Source: Chitinophagales bacterium
GTDB lineage: Bacteria; Bacteroidota; Bacteroidia; Chitinophagales; Chitinophagaceae
Length of the DNA stretch: 64,000 bases
Reading direction: 5' to 3'
Assembly: GCA_015654595.1 (NCBI GenBank)
Contig: JAATGQ010000257.1
Location: 1-64,000 of the forward strand
Below, piece after piece: positions 1 to 7,628 of this stretch. Position 1 is the stretch's first letter. Each line of letters starts with the position of its first letter. The notes beneath the pieces were generated by a model. That model was given only the letters and a program-made list of their open reading frames with translations, ran no database searches and was not told the origin of the DNA. The translations under genes and the position numbers were made by a program.

Positions 1-219
1 GGAGTTCAGCGATTGTGGTCCGGACTCCTCGATATGCGTGATATAGAGACAGCGGTCTCTCTTTGCGTCGGGATATTTATAGCCGACCAGCTTGTCGAGA
101 AAGGCAGTCAGCACCATCAGGATCGTAAGGGTAAAGCTGATGCCAAAGAGGCTGATAAAGGTGAAGAATTTTCTTCTCTTCAGCACGGCGATCGCAATTT
201 TAAAGTAGTTGATAAGCAT
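1..219 (-). CDS. ABC transporter permease, MacB/FtsX type (3' part outside window)
   Basis: This is the N-terminal 73 residues of an integral membrane permease; the rest lies beyond the left edge. Translation from ATG at 219 reads MLINYFKIAIAVLKRRKFF and then a long hydrophobic segment (about residues 20-42), the usual cytoplasmic-helix plus first membrane helix of MacB/FtsX-like permeases. It lies 11 bases after the stop of the ATPase gene on the same strand, so it is the last visible gene of the adaptor-TolC-ATPase-permease operon. Family assignment rests on this N-terminal pattern and the operon. The periplasmic MacB domain cannot be checked here. Confidence 0.8.
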   Translation of the reverse strand, partial: MLINYFKIAIAVLKRRKFFTFISLFGISFTLTILMVLTAFLDKLVGYKYPDAKRDRCLYITHIEESGPQSLNS

Positions 220-230
220 GTTGAGTGTTT

Positions 231-896
231 TTATTGAACCTGGGCGCCGTCGAAGAGGCGGACAAGACGGTGTGTTTTCCGGGCCATTTGTTCGTCGTGG
301 GTAACCATGACAATAGTTGTTCCTTCGGATTGGTTCAGGTGCAGAAGAATATCCATGATCTCGTTGCCCATCGTGCTGTCGAGGTTGCCGGTTGGTTCGT
401 CCGCCAGGATGATCTCGGGTTGGCCGATGATGGCACGCGCGATGGCAACCCGCTGTTTTTGACCACCGGAAAGCTGCGAAGGAAAATGCTTGATGCGGTT
501 TGCCAGGCCTACTTTGGTAAGCGCGGTAGTCGCCAGCTCTCTTCTTTCTTTGGCGCTGCTTTTTCGGTAAAGCAATGGCAGCTCGACATTGTCGACGACA
601 TTGAGGTCGTTGATCAGGTGATAGCTCTGGAAGATAAAGCCGATCTTGCTGTTACGGAAGCTTGCCAGTTTTTCATCCGATAGTTTTTCTGCCGACCGGT
701 CGTCGATGATGACCACACCGGTCGTTGGCTCATCCAGCAGCCCAATGATATTCAGCAGGGTGCTTTTCCCACAGCCCGAGGGACCCATGATCGATAGAAA
801 CTCCCCCCTGGCGATGTCCAGGTTGATCCGGTGAAGCGCGAGCGTCTCGATCGTGCTGGTCCGATATACTTTTTCGATGTTTTGCAGCTGTATCAT
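231..896 (-). CDS. ABC transporter ATP-binding protein, MacB/LolD family
   Basis: This 221-residue ATPase powers an efflux or lipoprotein-type ABC exporter at the inner membrane. All nucleotide-binding motifs are present: Walker A GPSGCGKST (38-46), Q-loop Q90, signature LSGGQ (142-146), Walker B ILADE (163-167) followed by PTGNLD, and H-loop H200. Length and motif spacing fit the MacB-ATPase/LolD group, whose partners are MacB/FtsX-type permeases. It sits between the TolC-like gene (stop at 906, 9 bases upstream) and the permease. The exported substrate cannot be read from the sequence. Confidence 0.93.
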   Translation of the reverse strand: MIQLQNIEKVYRTSTIETLALHRINLDIARGEFLSIMGPSGCGKSTLLNIIGLLDEPTTGVVIIDDRSAEKLSDEKLASFRNSKIGFIFQSYHLINDLNVVDNVELPLLYRKSSAKERRELATTALTKVGLANRIKHFPSQLSGGQKQRVAIARAIIGQPEIILADEPTGNLDSTMGNEIMDILLHLNQSEGTTIVMVTHDEQMARKTHRLVRLFDGAQVQ

Positions 897-905
897 AGCG
901 CGGTT

Positions 906-2894
906 TTATTGATTAATATATTGTATCTTTTCTTTCTTTTCAAAATAATATAAGGATAAGTAGCGCAATTCATAAAAAGCGCCCCAAAAGTCCCGCAGTG
1001 CACTGATAAAATCCCGTTTGGCCTGATCGTTCTCCTGTATGGCGATGCTGAGATCGGTGATACTGAGGTCCCCAAGCACGTAGCGGTCCCTGGCAATCTG
1101 ATATTTTTCCCCGGCGATACTGTCGGCAATGGCCGTCAGTTGTATCTGGTCCTTCATCACGTTGAACAGGGTAACCTGGGTGACGATCTGCTGGACAAAG
1201 GTCTGTCTGTCCTGTTCGACGGTATAGCGGGCGAGTTTTTCGTTAGCCAGGGCGGTAGAGATCTTGGCCTTGGCTCTTCCCCAATCCAGAATAGGAACGG
1301 TCAATTGCAACTGCAGCAGCTGCTGGTTATCGGGATGCTGATAGACGCCGCCGACGGTAAACGCGCTTTTGGAATAGCCGAGGTTTGCCGTCAGGTTGGC
1401 GATAACGCCCGTCTGGCCACGAGCGACAGCCACGTCGCGCTGCGCTTCTATAATCTGCCGGATAAAGGCGATAGCATCGGAACGGTTGGCATAAGCCTCT
1501 GCCAGCACTTTGTCGGAAGAGATCTCCACCGGTCTGATCTTTTCGGGTGTGCTGAGCCGGATAATATCTTCGCCTGCAATGCCCGTATTGCTTTTCAGGT
1601 TGAGCGTTGCAATCTCCATATCCCGTCGGGCCGTCCCCACTGCCTTCTGGGCTTTCAACTCCTCCAGTCTTAGTTGGAGGATCTCATTTCTTGATATTTT
1701 ACCCAGTTCAAATTTCAGGTTGGCTATTTTCAGAATGCTCCTGGTATTGGCAAGATTGTTTTCTGCCATATGCAGGTTTACCTGGCCAAGCAGCAGATCG
1801 AAGAAATAACCCGCGACGGTGATGGATAGTTGTTCCATGGCTTCTATATAGGCCTGCCGGCTTTCGCGATATTTCAGCGGTTCGATCTTATTATCCCACT
1901 TCAGGCTATTGTATTGAAATAAGGGTTGGTTATAGCCGATAGCATAGGGGACGCCGTTGTAGGAGATGTGGTTGCCGTCGAAGTCGTCGTATCGCTGCAT
2001 GCTCGTAGTGCCGTAAATGGTGCCGCCGGTGGCGGTAATGGTTTGACTGAAGTTGAGCTGGAGATTGGAGTTGTCGTTATGGATGTTCTCAAACTGAATG
2101 GTGCCGTCGGGTTGGATCACCTCAGAGAAGGTCTTGCTGTAATAAGGCAGGTTGCCGGTTAATGAAAGCTGCGGCTTATAGTTCGATTTATAGGTCCGCC
2201 ACTGCCAGTACTTTGTCTCTTTGATAGTAGAGGCTTGTTTGGCGGCGATAGAATTCGCCTTAGCCATTTCGATGACTTCGGCTAGAGTTAAGATCAATGT
2301 ATCTGAGGCTTTTTGCCATTGGTTAGAGTCGTTGCTTGGCTGATAGCCGGATGGAGTCAGCCTTTGTTTGGAAACGTTGCTTGGCTGATAGCCGGATGGA
2401 GTCTGCCTTTGTTGGGAATTGCTCCTTGGCTGGTAGCCGGATGGAGTCAGCCTTTGTTGGGAATTGCTCCTTGGCTGGTAGCCGGATGGCATGTCCTCGC
2501 CGGCGCTGTGCATTCCTGTGATTGAGCGGTTTAGGGTTGTGGGGCCGAGGGAGGATGGGCAGGGGGATATAGCCCGGCGATCCATGCAAGGCGCCTTGCG
2601 AGGCATGCCACCGGCCGGGCCCACGGAGTGGGCAAGGGGTGAGGAAATGGTTGTGGGGGCAAGGGAGTTGGCGGTGTTATTGGTGTTGGTGACATTGGTG
2701 ATGTTGGTGACGTTGGTGATGTGGGTGATGTGGGTGACGTTGGTGACGTTGGTGATGTTGGTGGCTATGGTGGTGTTGATGGCTTTGTTGGTGTTGGCGT
2801 TGGTGGGGATGGAGGAGGCTGTGCTGGTGCTGGCAGTCAAGGCCATTAGTTGGATTGTGATAATTACTATATGCAGATAGACGGCTCGTTTCAT
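906..2894 (-). CDS. TolC-family outer membrane efflux protein with repetitive N-terminal insert
   Basis: The outer membrane channel of the tripartite exporter, 662 residues. A signal peptide covers about residues 1-28. The recognisable TolC-like part starts near residue 198 (DTLILTLAEVIEMA) and has the long helical repeats of the family, so this part is a normal ~465 residues. Residues ~29-197 are unusual. Residues 31-75 are almost only T, N, V, I and H in short repeats. Residues 137-196 are four 15-residue repeats beginning SGYQP. The start ATG overlaps the adaptor stop in an ATGA arrangement (2891-2894), which argues that translation does begin here and that the insert is translated. Stop TAA. 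Confidence 0.88.
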   Translation of the reverse strand: MKRAVYLHIVIITIQLMALTASTSTASSIPTNANTNKAINTTIATNITNVTNVTHITHITNVTNITNVTNTNNTANSLAPTTISSPLAHSVGPAGGMPRKAPCMDRRAISPCPSSLGPTTLNRSITGMHSAGEDMPSGYQPRSNSQQRLTPSGYQPRSNSQQRQTPSGYQPSNVSKQRLTPSGYQPSNDSNQWQKASDTLILTLAEVIEMAKANSIAAKQASTIKETKYWQWRTYKSNYKPQLSLTGNLPYYSKTFSEVIQPDGTIQFENIHNDNSNLQLNFSQTITATGGTIYGTTSMQRYDDFDGNHISYNGVPYAIGYNQPLFQYNSLKWDNKIEPLKYRESRQAYIEAMEQLSITVAGYFFDLLLGQVNLHMAENNLANTRSILKIANLKFELGKISRNEILQLRLEELKAQKAVGTARRDMEIATLNLKSNTGIAGEDIIRLSTPEKIRPVEISSDKVLAEAYANRSDAIAFIRQIIEAQRDVAVARGQTGVIANLTANLGYSKSAFTVGGVYQHPDNQQLLQLQLTVPILDWGRAKAKISTALANEKLARYTVEQDRQTFVQQIVTQVTLFNVMKDQIQLTAIADSIAGEKYQIARDRYVLGDLSITDLSIAIQENDQAKRDFISALRDFWGAFYELRYLSLYYFEKKEKIQYINQ
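2307..2486 (-). repeat. 45-bp tandem repeat, four copies, in the TolC-like gene
   Basis: Four head-to-tail copies of a 45-base unit, with the sequence agccggatgg recurring at 2345, 2390, 2435 and 2480. The period is a multiple of three, so the frame stays open and encodes four copies of a 15-residue unit (SGYQP, then an S/N/Q-rich stretch, then TP). The two copies at the high-coordinate end are almost identical and the two at the other end have diverged. This suggests recent slippage or unequal exchange. Confidence 0.95.
2673..2777 (-). repeat. Short-period (6-9 bp) repeat coding for Thr/Asn/Val/Ile/His
   Basis: On the plus strand the sequence is a run of gttggtgac/gttggtgat/gtgggtgat units. 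In the TolC-like protein it encodes alternating T-N-V-T-N-I and T-H-I-T-H-I (about residues 40-74). The unit length keeps the reading frame. It looks like a microsatellite able to expand or contract. Confidence 0.85.
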
Positions 2895-4135
2895 TTGAGG
2901 GTGATTTGCGGGCTGTTTTTATATTCACTCATGTCGGAGGTGATGATACGGTCGCCGGGTTGGAGGATATCGAGGATTTCGATATAGTCGAAATTGCTGA
3001 GACCGGTATGGACTTCGACTCGTTGGGCTTTTTGACCGTGGATGAGGAAAAGGGGGACGGGGCTGACGCCTTTAAGGGCAGGGCCGTTGGCGACCCGCAG
3101 GACCTGGGAATGGATTTGGGTGACCAGGTAGACGTCGGCTTTCATATTGGGATGGAGTTGGGGGTCGTGTGGGTCGGAGAGCTGGACATCGAAGGTGGCA
3201 ATGCTGTTTTCTATGGCAGGATGAATATTGACGACCTTTCCTCTAAGCAAGCTGTCGTTGATACGAACGATGACTGGCATACCCAGACGAAGGGAGCTAA
3301 GATAATTGTCGCTGACAGTGCCTTGTACTTTAAAGGCGTCGAGATTGGCGATCCGGGCAAGCGATTCGCCTTCATGGACGGAAACGCCGATGTTTTGGTT
3401 GACCCAGGTAACGACCCCGGATCGGGAGGCCCGGATGTCGGCCAGCTGGAGCTTTCGGGCCAGTTCGTCGAGGTTGTTCTTTTCGATATCACAGGCGATC
3501 TCCGCCTCCTTGATCTCCAGCTGCATCGTGGCCTGTTTGTTATGGATCTCGTTTTCGAGCTGCTTTTTTTCGAGCTGCGCGACTTTGAGATTAAGCTGGG
3601 CCTGTTCGACGCTTTCTTTTGTGCCCCCGCCAGCCTTGTAAAGCCGGTCTGCGTTTTCGACGGCATCCGTCAGGTTGCCGATATGCAGTTGTTTTATATC
3701 GTTGTTGGACTGAAGATCGTAGAAACTCTTGCCAAGGTCGAGTTTGAGTTTGTTGATCTCGTTACGCCTGGTCTCCCATTGGAATTTCTCTTTCTCGTAT
3801 TCGGTGCGGGCAGCAGATTTGTCCAGCGTCAGGATGGATTGACCGGCATCGACCCGGCTGCCCGCCTGCCGCAGGATCTCTTTTATCGAAGCATTGACGG
3901 GGCTCGTCATCACCTCTTCAAATTCTGGAAGCACCTCACCTGAAGCGGTGATGGTGTTTTCTATATCGCCCTTTTCTACAACGGCGGTGTGGATATCGGC
4001 CAATGGCACAGACGGCTGGATAAAGGAGCGGAAAGCCCAAAAGCCCGTAGCCAGTATAGCCAGGATAAGAAGCGTTGTTGCAAAGAAACGCAGTCGTTTT
4101 TGTCGGATGACCCGTGCCGGTAATTCCCTGTCCAT
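2891..4135 (-). CDS. HlyD/MacA-type periplasmic adaptor (membrane fusion protein)
   Basis: This 414-residue protein links the inner membrane permease/ATPase to the TolC channel. It has a short basic N-terminus and one membrane anchor (about residues 17-36). A lipoyl-like half-motif follows (SPVNASIKEILRQAG, where G/V spacing typifies these proteins). A long charged coiled coil (about 110-235) precedes the second lipoyl half (ADIRASRSGVVTWV), and the beta-barrel region follows. It is the first gene of the operon. Its stop TGA overlaps the ATG of the TolC-like gene by four bases, so the two are probably translationally coupled. Confidence 0.92.
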   Translation of the reverse strand: MDRELPARVIRQKRLRFFATTLLILAILATGFWAFRSFIQPSVPLADIHTAVVEKGDIENTITASGEVLPEFEEVMTSPVNASIKEILRQAGSRVDAGQSILTLDKSAARTEYEKEKFQWETRRNEINKLKLDLGKSFYDLQSNNDIKQLHIGNLTDAVENADRLYKAGGGTKESVEQAQLNLKVAQLEKKQLENEIHNKQATMQLEIKEAEIACDIEKNNLDELARKLQLADIRASRSGVVTWVNQNIGVSVHEGESLARIANLDAFKVQGTVSDNYLSSLRLGMPVIVRINDSLLRGKVVNIHPAIENSIATFDVQLSDPHDPQLHPNMKADVYLVTQIHSQVLRVANGPALKGVSPVPLFLIHGQKAQRVEVHTGLSNFDYIEILDILQPGDRIITSDMSEYKNSPQITLK

Positions 4136-4222
4136 GATGGAGCGAGTTTGGTTGCTGGAATAGTTTCAAGGAATATGCCGGTCACAATCAGATGAAGGAT
4201 AGGGTATTGTCTTTCTGGGACA

Positions 4223-4252
4223 TAAAAAAAACGTCCGATTTCGGACGTTTCG
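4223..4252 (-). terminator. Rho-independent terminator after the AsmA-like gene
   Basis: A perfect inverted repeat (ACGTCCGA at 4231-4238, TCGGACGT at 4241-4248). Read on the minus strand it is followed by eight T residues. It lies about 50 bases downstream of the AsmA-like reading frame and separates it from the exporter operon. Confidence 0.85.
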
Positions 4253-4298
4253 TTCGATTTTATTTTGGCTGCCAGGCCCTCACTGGCGGACGGCAGCG

Positions 4299-5033
4299 TT
4301 ATATCGTCTTTTTGGCTTTGCCCAGACTGACCTTGTAGGCGTCGGGAGTACCTTCTACTTTGAGATTCATAAAGCGGATCCGTTTATTCTTGTCCCGGTA
4401 TTCGATGGCATCAACCTGATCGGGATCGACTTCTTCCTGCTTCTTTCCGAACAGCATATGAAAGCCTATCTGGGTCACCATTTTGAGCGGGATACGCAGA
4501 TAATATTCCATTTGCATGTTCATTGCCTGTGTACCCGCGATCTCCATAAAGCCAAGCGAAGAGTTGATATTCATGTCGGGTATGAACAGCGTACCTTTTT
4601 TGAAGGTTAGCGTATTGCGGAGGGTATCGAATCTGACTTTGTTGAGGTTCTTGTCCTTAAAGTAGGACGACATGGCCTGCATCGGGGCGAAGTTGACCAG
4701 CGTCCCATTGATGATCTCCAGGTCGAGCGTAGCTTCTGTCTGATCCATCATGGGGGTGAGATCGGGGTGAACCTGAACATAGCTGGTCACCTGTCCGCTT
4801 AGGTTACCCATGATATTTTTATTGATCACATAGTCCTGTCCCAGGTAGTCCAGTTTCAGCATCATCTTTTCGATGTTGACGTCCTCGACATTGATCCTGC
4901 TGCGCAGATAGATCCTGTTGGGATCGCTGCCATTGAAATGAGCCCGGGCATTGATCGTTCCGTCGGCGATGCCCATGGACAGCGTATCGAGATAGAGCTG
5001 CTGACCGGCTGTCATCCGAAGCTTAGAAGACAC
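4299..5033 (-). CDS. AsmA-like protein, C-terminal part after an in-frame stop
   Basis: This reading frame continues, without any shift, from the AsmA-like frame that ends at TAG 5184-5186. The frame is open from 5183 to 4299 (294 residues). If it is translated separately, GTG at 5033 is a possible restart, giving 244 residues. The sequence matches the C-terminal part expected for AsmA-type proteins, with beta-rich repeats such as LRSRINVEDVNIEKMMLKL and a GFMEIAGTQAMNMQMEYYLRI-like end region. Just after the stop the peptide is P/S/G-rich, looking like a linker. Most likely it is the severed C-terminus of one 1078-codon gene. A separately translated protein is less likely because no start with upstream signals is visible. 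Confidence 0.65.
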   Translation of the reverse strand: MSSKLRMTAGQQLYLDTLSMGIADGTINARAHFNGSDPNRIYLRSRINVEDVNIEKMMLKLDYLGQDYVINKNIMGNLSGQVTSYVQVHPDLTPMMDQTEATLDLEIINGTLVNFAPMQAMSSYFKDKNLNKVRFDTLRNTLTFKKGTLFIPDMNINSSLGFMEIAGTQAMNMQMEYYLRIPLKMVTQIGFHMLFGKKQEEVDPDQVDAIEYRDKNKRIRFMNLKVEGTPDAYKVSLGKAKKTI

Positions 5034-5183
5034 ATTTTTTAGCCAGAGCCGTTTGAATTTTATCTTGTCGATGTTTACCGATGCATTAAAGTCGATAAAG
5101 GGGAGCTGGAAAATGTTGAACCCGGAATCATGAGCGGCTGATGGTTTACCCCCAACCAGGGCAGAGGAGGAGGGGGGCGCGTC

Positions 5184-7535
5184 CTATGTGTCAACGACAA
5201 CGGGTTCTTCGGCTGTCAGTTTGTAGTTGGTCAGCTGGTCTACGTCGAGGAAGTGGGAAGCAAGCTGAAAGTAGTTCTCTTTCTTTCTACGATTGGTGTC
5301 TTTCCCATTGTAGAGCCGCATGCTGACATTGAAATCGCTATTGCCGATGCGCCCTTTCAGCGTGTCGATCCGGACAAAGTTGTCGACGCCGAATTTGACG
5401 TTGCCGCTGACGCTGTCGAGCCGGAACGAATGATTTTTCAGCTGACCGGAGATATTGGCGATGTGGATGCTGGCAAACTGAAAGGCAGAATCATACCGCA
5501 GGTCCCAGCGCGACCGCAGCCAGATATTGGAGCCGACTTCCTGTTGGTAGTCTTTTGGCACATAGGTCCGGCTGATGCGTCCCAACAGGTCGTTCATCGC
5601 CAGGTGCTGTGACTTCAGGTCAAAGGCTATCTGTGTCTTTCCTTTTTTTACTTTTTCAAACCACAACGCATAGTTGATGACGCGGCCGTTGAAGCGGATA
5701 TCGCTGCTGTCGATATTCCCCGCAAAATTTTTGAGCAGCAGGGCGGTATCATTGATGGTCAGATCAGCGCCGAAATCATGGAAGGCGTGAGGATAATTTT
5801 TAAAGGAAGCGTTAAGATTCTGAAGTTTGAGCACCCCTTTTGGCAGCGGATTGGGATGATTAAGTTCGTTGACGGATGTTTCCAGGGAAAGCCCGATATT
5901 GAAGCCGTGGATCTCTTCCTTTGCTTTATTGCTTTTGGCCGAGTCGTAGGCCAACAGTTCCTTCATCACCATTTTGTTGCTATGGGCCGCCAGGGTTAGC
6001 ATAATGGGTTTTTCCTGGTGGTGAAAGATAGCGGGCAAATCGTCAAGGGTACCATTGAGGTGGAAGTCAGAGCTGCCGACGATAAAAGAAAGAGAGTCCA
6101 GCTTCACAAACCCGTTTTTCATATTGGCGTGGAGATTGAGATGCTCCACCAGGTAGCGGTCATTGGGTACTTTAAAGGTCAGATCACGTACGGTCAGCTC
6201 ACTTTGTATACCTTCTGTCAGTTTGTTCATTGACTGTGCGGGGAGGCTGAGATCGACCAGTTCCTTGAAATCCATTTTCAGACTGATATGACCCGTAACC
6301 CGCTGGAGATCCTTTATACCGAGAAAGGCGCCAACGAACCCCAGTTCCAGTTCAGAATTGACCTGCATCAGGACTTTGGGATCGGTAAAGTCACGAAGGA
6401 CGAAATTGCCATGGAAGACGCCTTCTCCCGGTTTGGCGCTCATGTCGAGCAGCCGTAGTTCAGAAGTGTGTAAGTTGTGTTCGGCGCCATTGGTATAATA
6501 GCCCCTAAAGGCGAGAGAATCGAGCTTTTTGTTCGCCTTTGTATTATGAAGCCAGGCATTGCTGCAGGAGAAGTTCAGCTCGATCAGCGGCATTTCCTTT
6601 CCTTTGAGCTTGCCTTTTACTTTTCCGGCGAACGCGAGAACGCCGTCGTATCGGAAGTGATCCAACTCCTTGGCGACCTCTTTTGGCGCAAAGGAAAAGA
6701 GTTGTTTGAAATCCGGTTTGTCGGCTGAGAAGTGCAGATCCATGCTGTTGTCGTGGAGCAGGTCGACGGAACCGGCGATATTGAAAACCGCTTTTTCCAG
6801 CTGCAGTTTGCCTTCTTTTATCGTAAGCAGTTGACTGTTTTTATTATAGGTCAGCTTGATAGAAGGCTCGAAACTCTTGTGACGGAAAAGGGTAGTGTCG
6901 CCGTGACGCGTATAGTCGATGACCATCTTGCCCTCGAGATCGGCAGCCAGCTCCTGGCTATCGTCTTTTAGTGCAGACTGGATCTTTTCTATCTGCGTCG
7001 TGAAATGCCAGCCGTCTTTTTCATTCAAGAAACTAACCTTTATGTTTTTCAGTACCAGTTTTTTTATGGCAAGGTCGAGCACCTGGCTGCTGGTATCTTT
7101 AACCGTAGTGTCCTTGCTGAATTTGACGGCTTCGGCGATATTCAGCTGGCCGGTGGTATCCTGGACAAGGTCGATATGCCCGTTCTTAAGTGCTATTACC
7201 TTGACGTGGTATTTTTGAGCCAGGATATCCGAAAGGCTGAAGCCCACAAACATCCGTTCTGCTTCGTAAAGGGCATGGGTGTTTAATTTGTCCGGGTAGA
7301 GCTGGACGTTTTTCAGCGCGATAGAAATGTAGGGAAAATTCTGAAAGACCGAAATCTCGCTGCCTTCAACTGCCAGACGGCCGGGGATCTTCTGGTTGAG
7401 TTCGTTGACAGCCATCGATACGAGCCGATGGTGCTGGTTGATCAATACGGCTACTGCTATACCGACGAGCAGAATAAGGAGCAGGACAGGAAGCAGCAGG
7501 AAGCGGAACAGGATCTTGCGTGTTTTACGTGTCAT
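5184..7535 (-). CDS. AsmA-family protein, N-terminal part (interrupted by in-frame TAG)
   Basis: AsmA-type proteins are anchored in the inner membrane and span the periplasm. Relatives (TamB, YhdP, YdbH) carry phospholipids to the outer membrane. Here a basic N-terminus leads into one membrane helix (about residues 10-33). The typical AsmA start follows (LVSMAVNELNQKIPGRLAVEGSEIS, shortened here), then beta-strand repeats to residue 783. TAG at 5184-5186 ends this frame, but the same frame remains open for 294 more codons. A complete protein would have about 1078 residues, a usual size for Bacteroidetes members. A TATCTTTA element lies 34-41 bases before the start. Stand-alone gene. Confidence 0.85.
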   Translation of the reverse strand: MTRKTRKILFRFLLLPVLLLILLVGIAVAVLINQHHRLVSMAVNELNQKIPGRLAVEGSEISVFQNFPYISIALKNVQLYPDKLNTHALYEAERMFVGFSLSDILAQKYHVKVIALKNGHIDLVQDTTGQLNIAEAVKFSKDTTVKDTSSQVLDLAIKKLVLKNIKVSFLNEKDGWHFTTQIEKIQSALKDDSQELAADLEGKMVIDYTRHGDTTLFRHKSFEPSIKLTYNKNSQLLTIKEGKLQLEKAVFNIAGSVDLLHDNSMDLHFSADKPDFKQLFSFAPKEVAKELDHFRYDGVLAFAGKVKGKLKGKEMPLIELNFSCSNAWLHNTKANKKLDSLAFRGYYTNGAEHNLHTSELRLLDMSAKPGEGVFHGNFVLRDFTDPKVLMQVNSELELGFVGAFLGIKDLQRVTGHISLKMDFKELVDLSLPAQSMNKLTEGIQSELTVRDLTFKVPNDRYLVEHLNLHANMKNGFVKLDSLSFIVGSSDFHLNGTLDDLPAIFHHQEKPIMLTLAAHSNKMVMKELLAYDSAKSNKAKEEIHGFNIGLSLETSVNELNHPNPLPKGVLKLQNLNASFKNYPHAFHDFGADLTINDTALLLKNFAGNIDSSDIRFNGRVINYALWFEKVKKGKTQIAFDLKSQHLAMNDLLGRISRTYVPKDYQQEVGSNIWLRSRWDLRYDSAFQFASIHIANISGQLKNHSFRLDSVSGNVKFGVDNFVRIDTLKGRIGNSDFNVSMRLYNGKDTNRRKKENYFQLASHFLDVDQLTNYKLTAEEPVVVDT

Positions 7536-7588
7536 AGGTCAACTTATAGAAATCAACTTGGTACAACGTAAAGATACGCGAAAATATT

Positions 7589-7622
7589 GCCTGCCTGTTT
7601 CCGGTTAAGGAAGCAGGCAGGC
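7589..7622 (-). terminator. Probable terminator of the giant surface protein gene
   Basis: A 14-bp stem with one mismatch (gcctgcctgtttcc / ggaagcaggcaggc) and a six-base loop, directly after the stop codon on the minus strand. The following minus-strand tail is only moderately T-rich (AATATTTTCG), so strength is uncertain. Confidence 0.6.
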
Positions 7623-7628
7623 GGTGTA

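Noticed and set aside
2307-2486. CRISPR-like array
   Set aside because: The 45-bp units are directly adjacent with no unique spacers, and they code in frame for a peptide repeat.
2906-3943. Plus-strand 345-codon frame opposite the adaptor gene
   Set aside because: Antisense shadow of the HlyD-like gene, with no recognisable domain.
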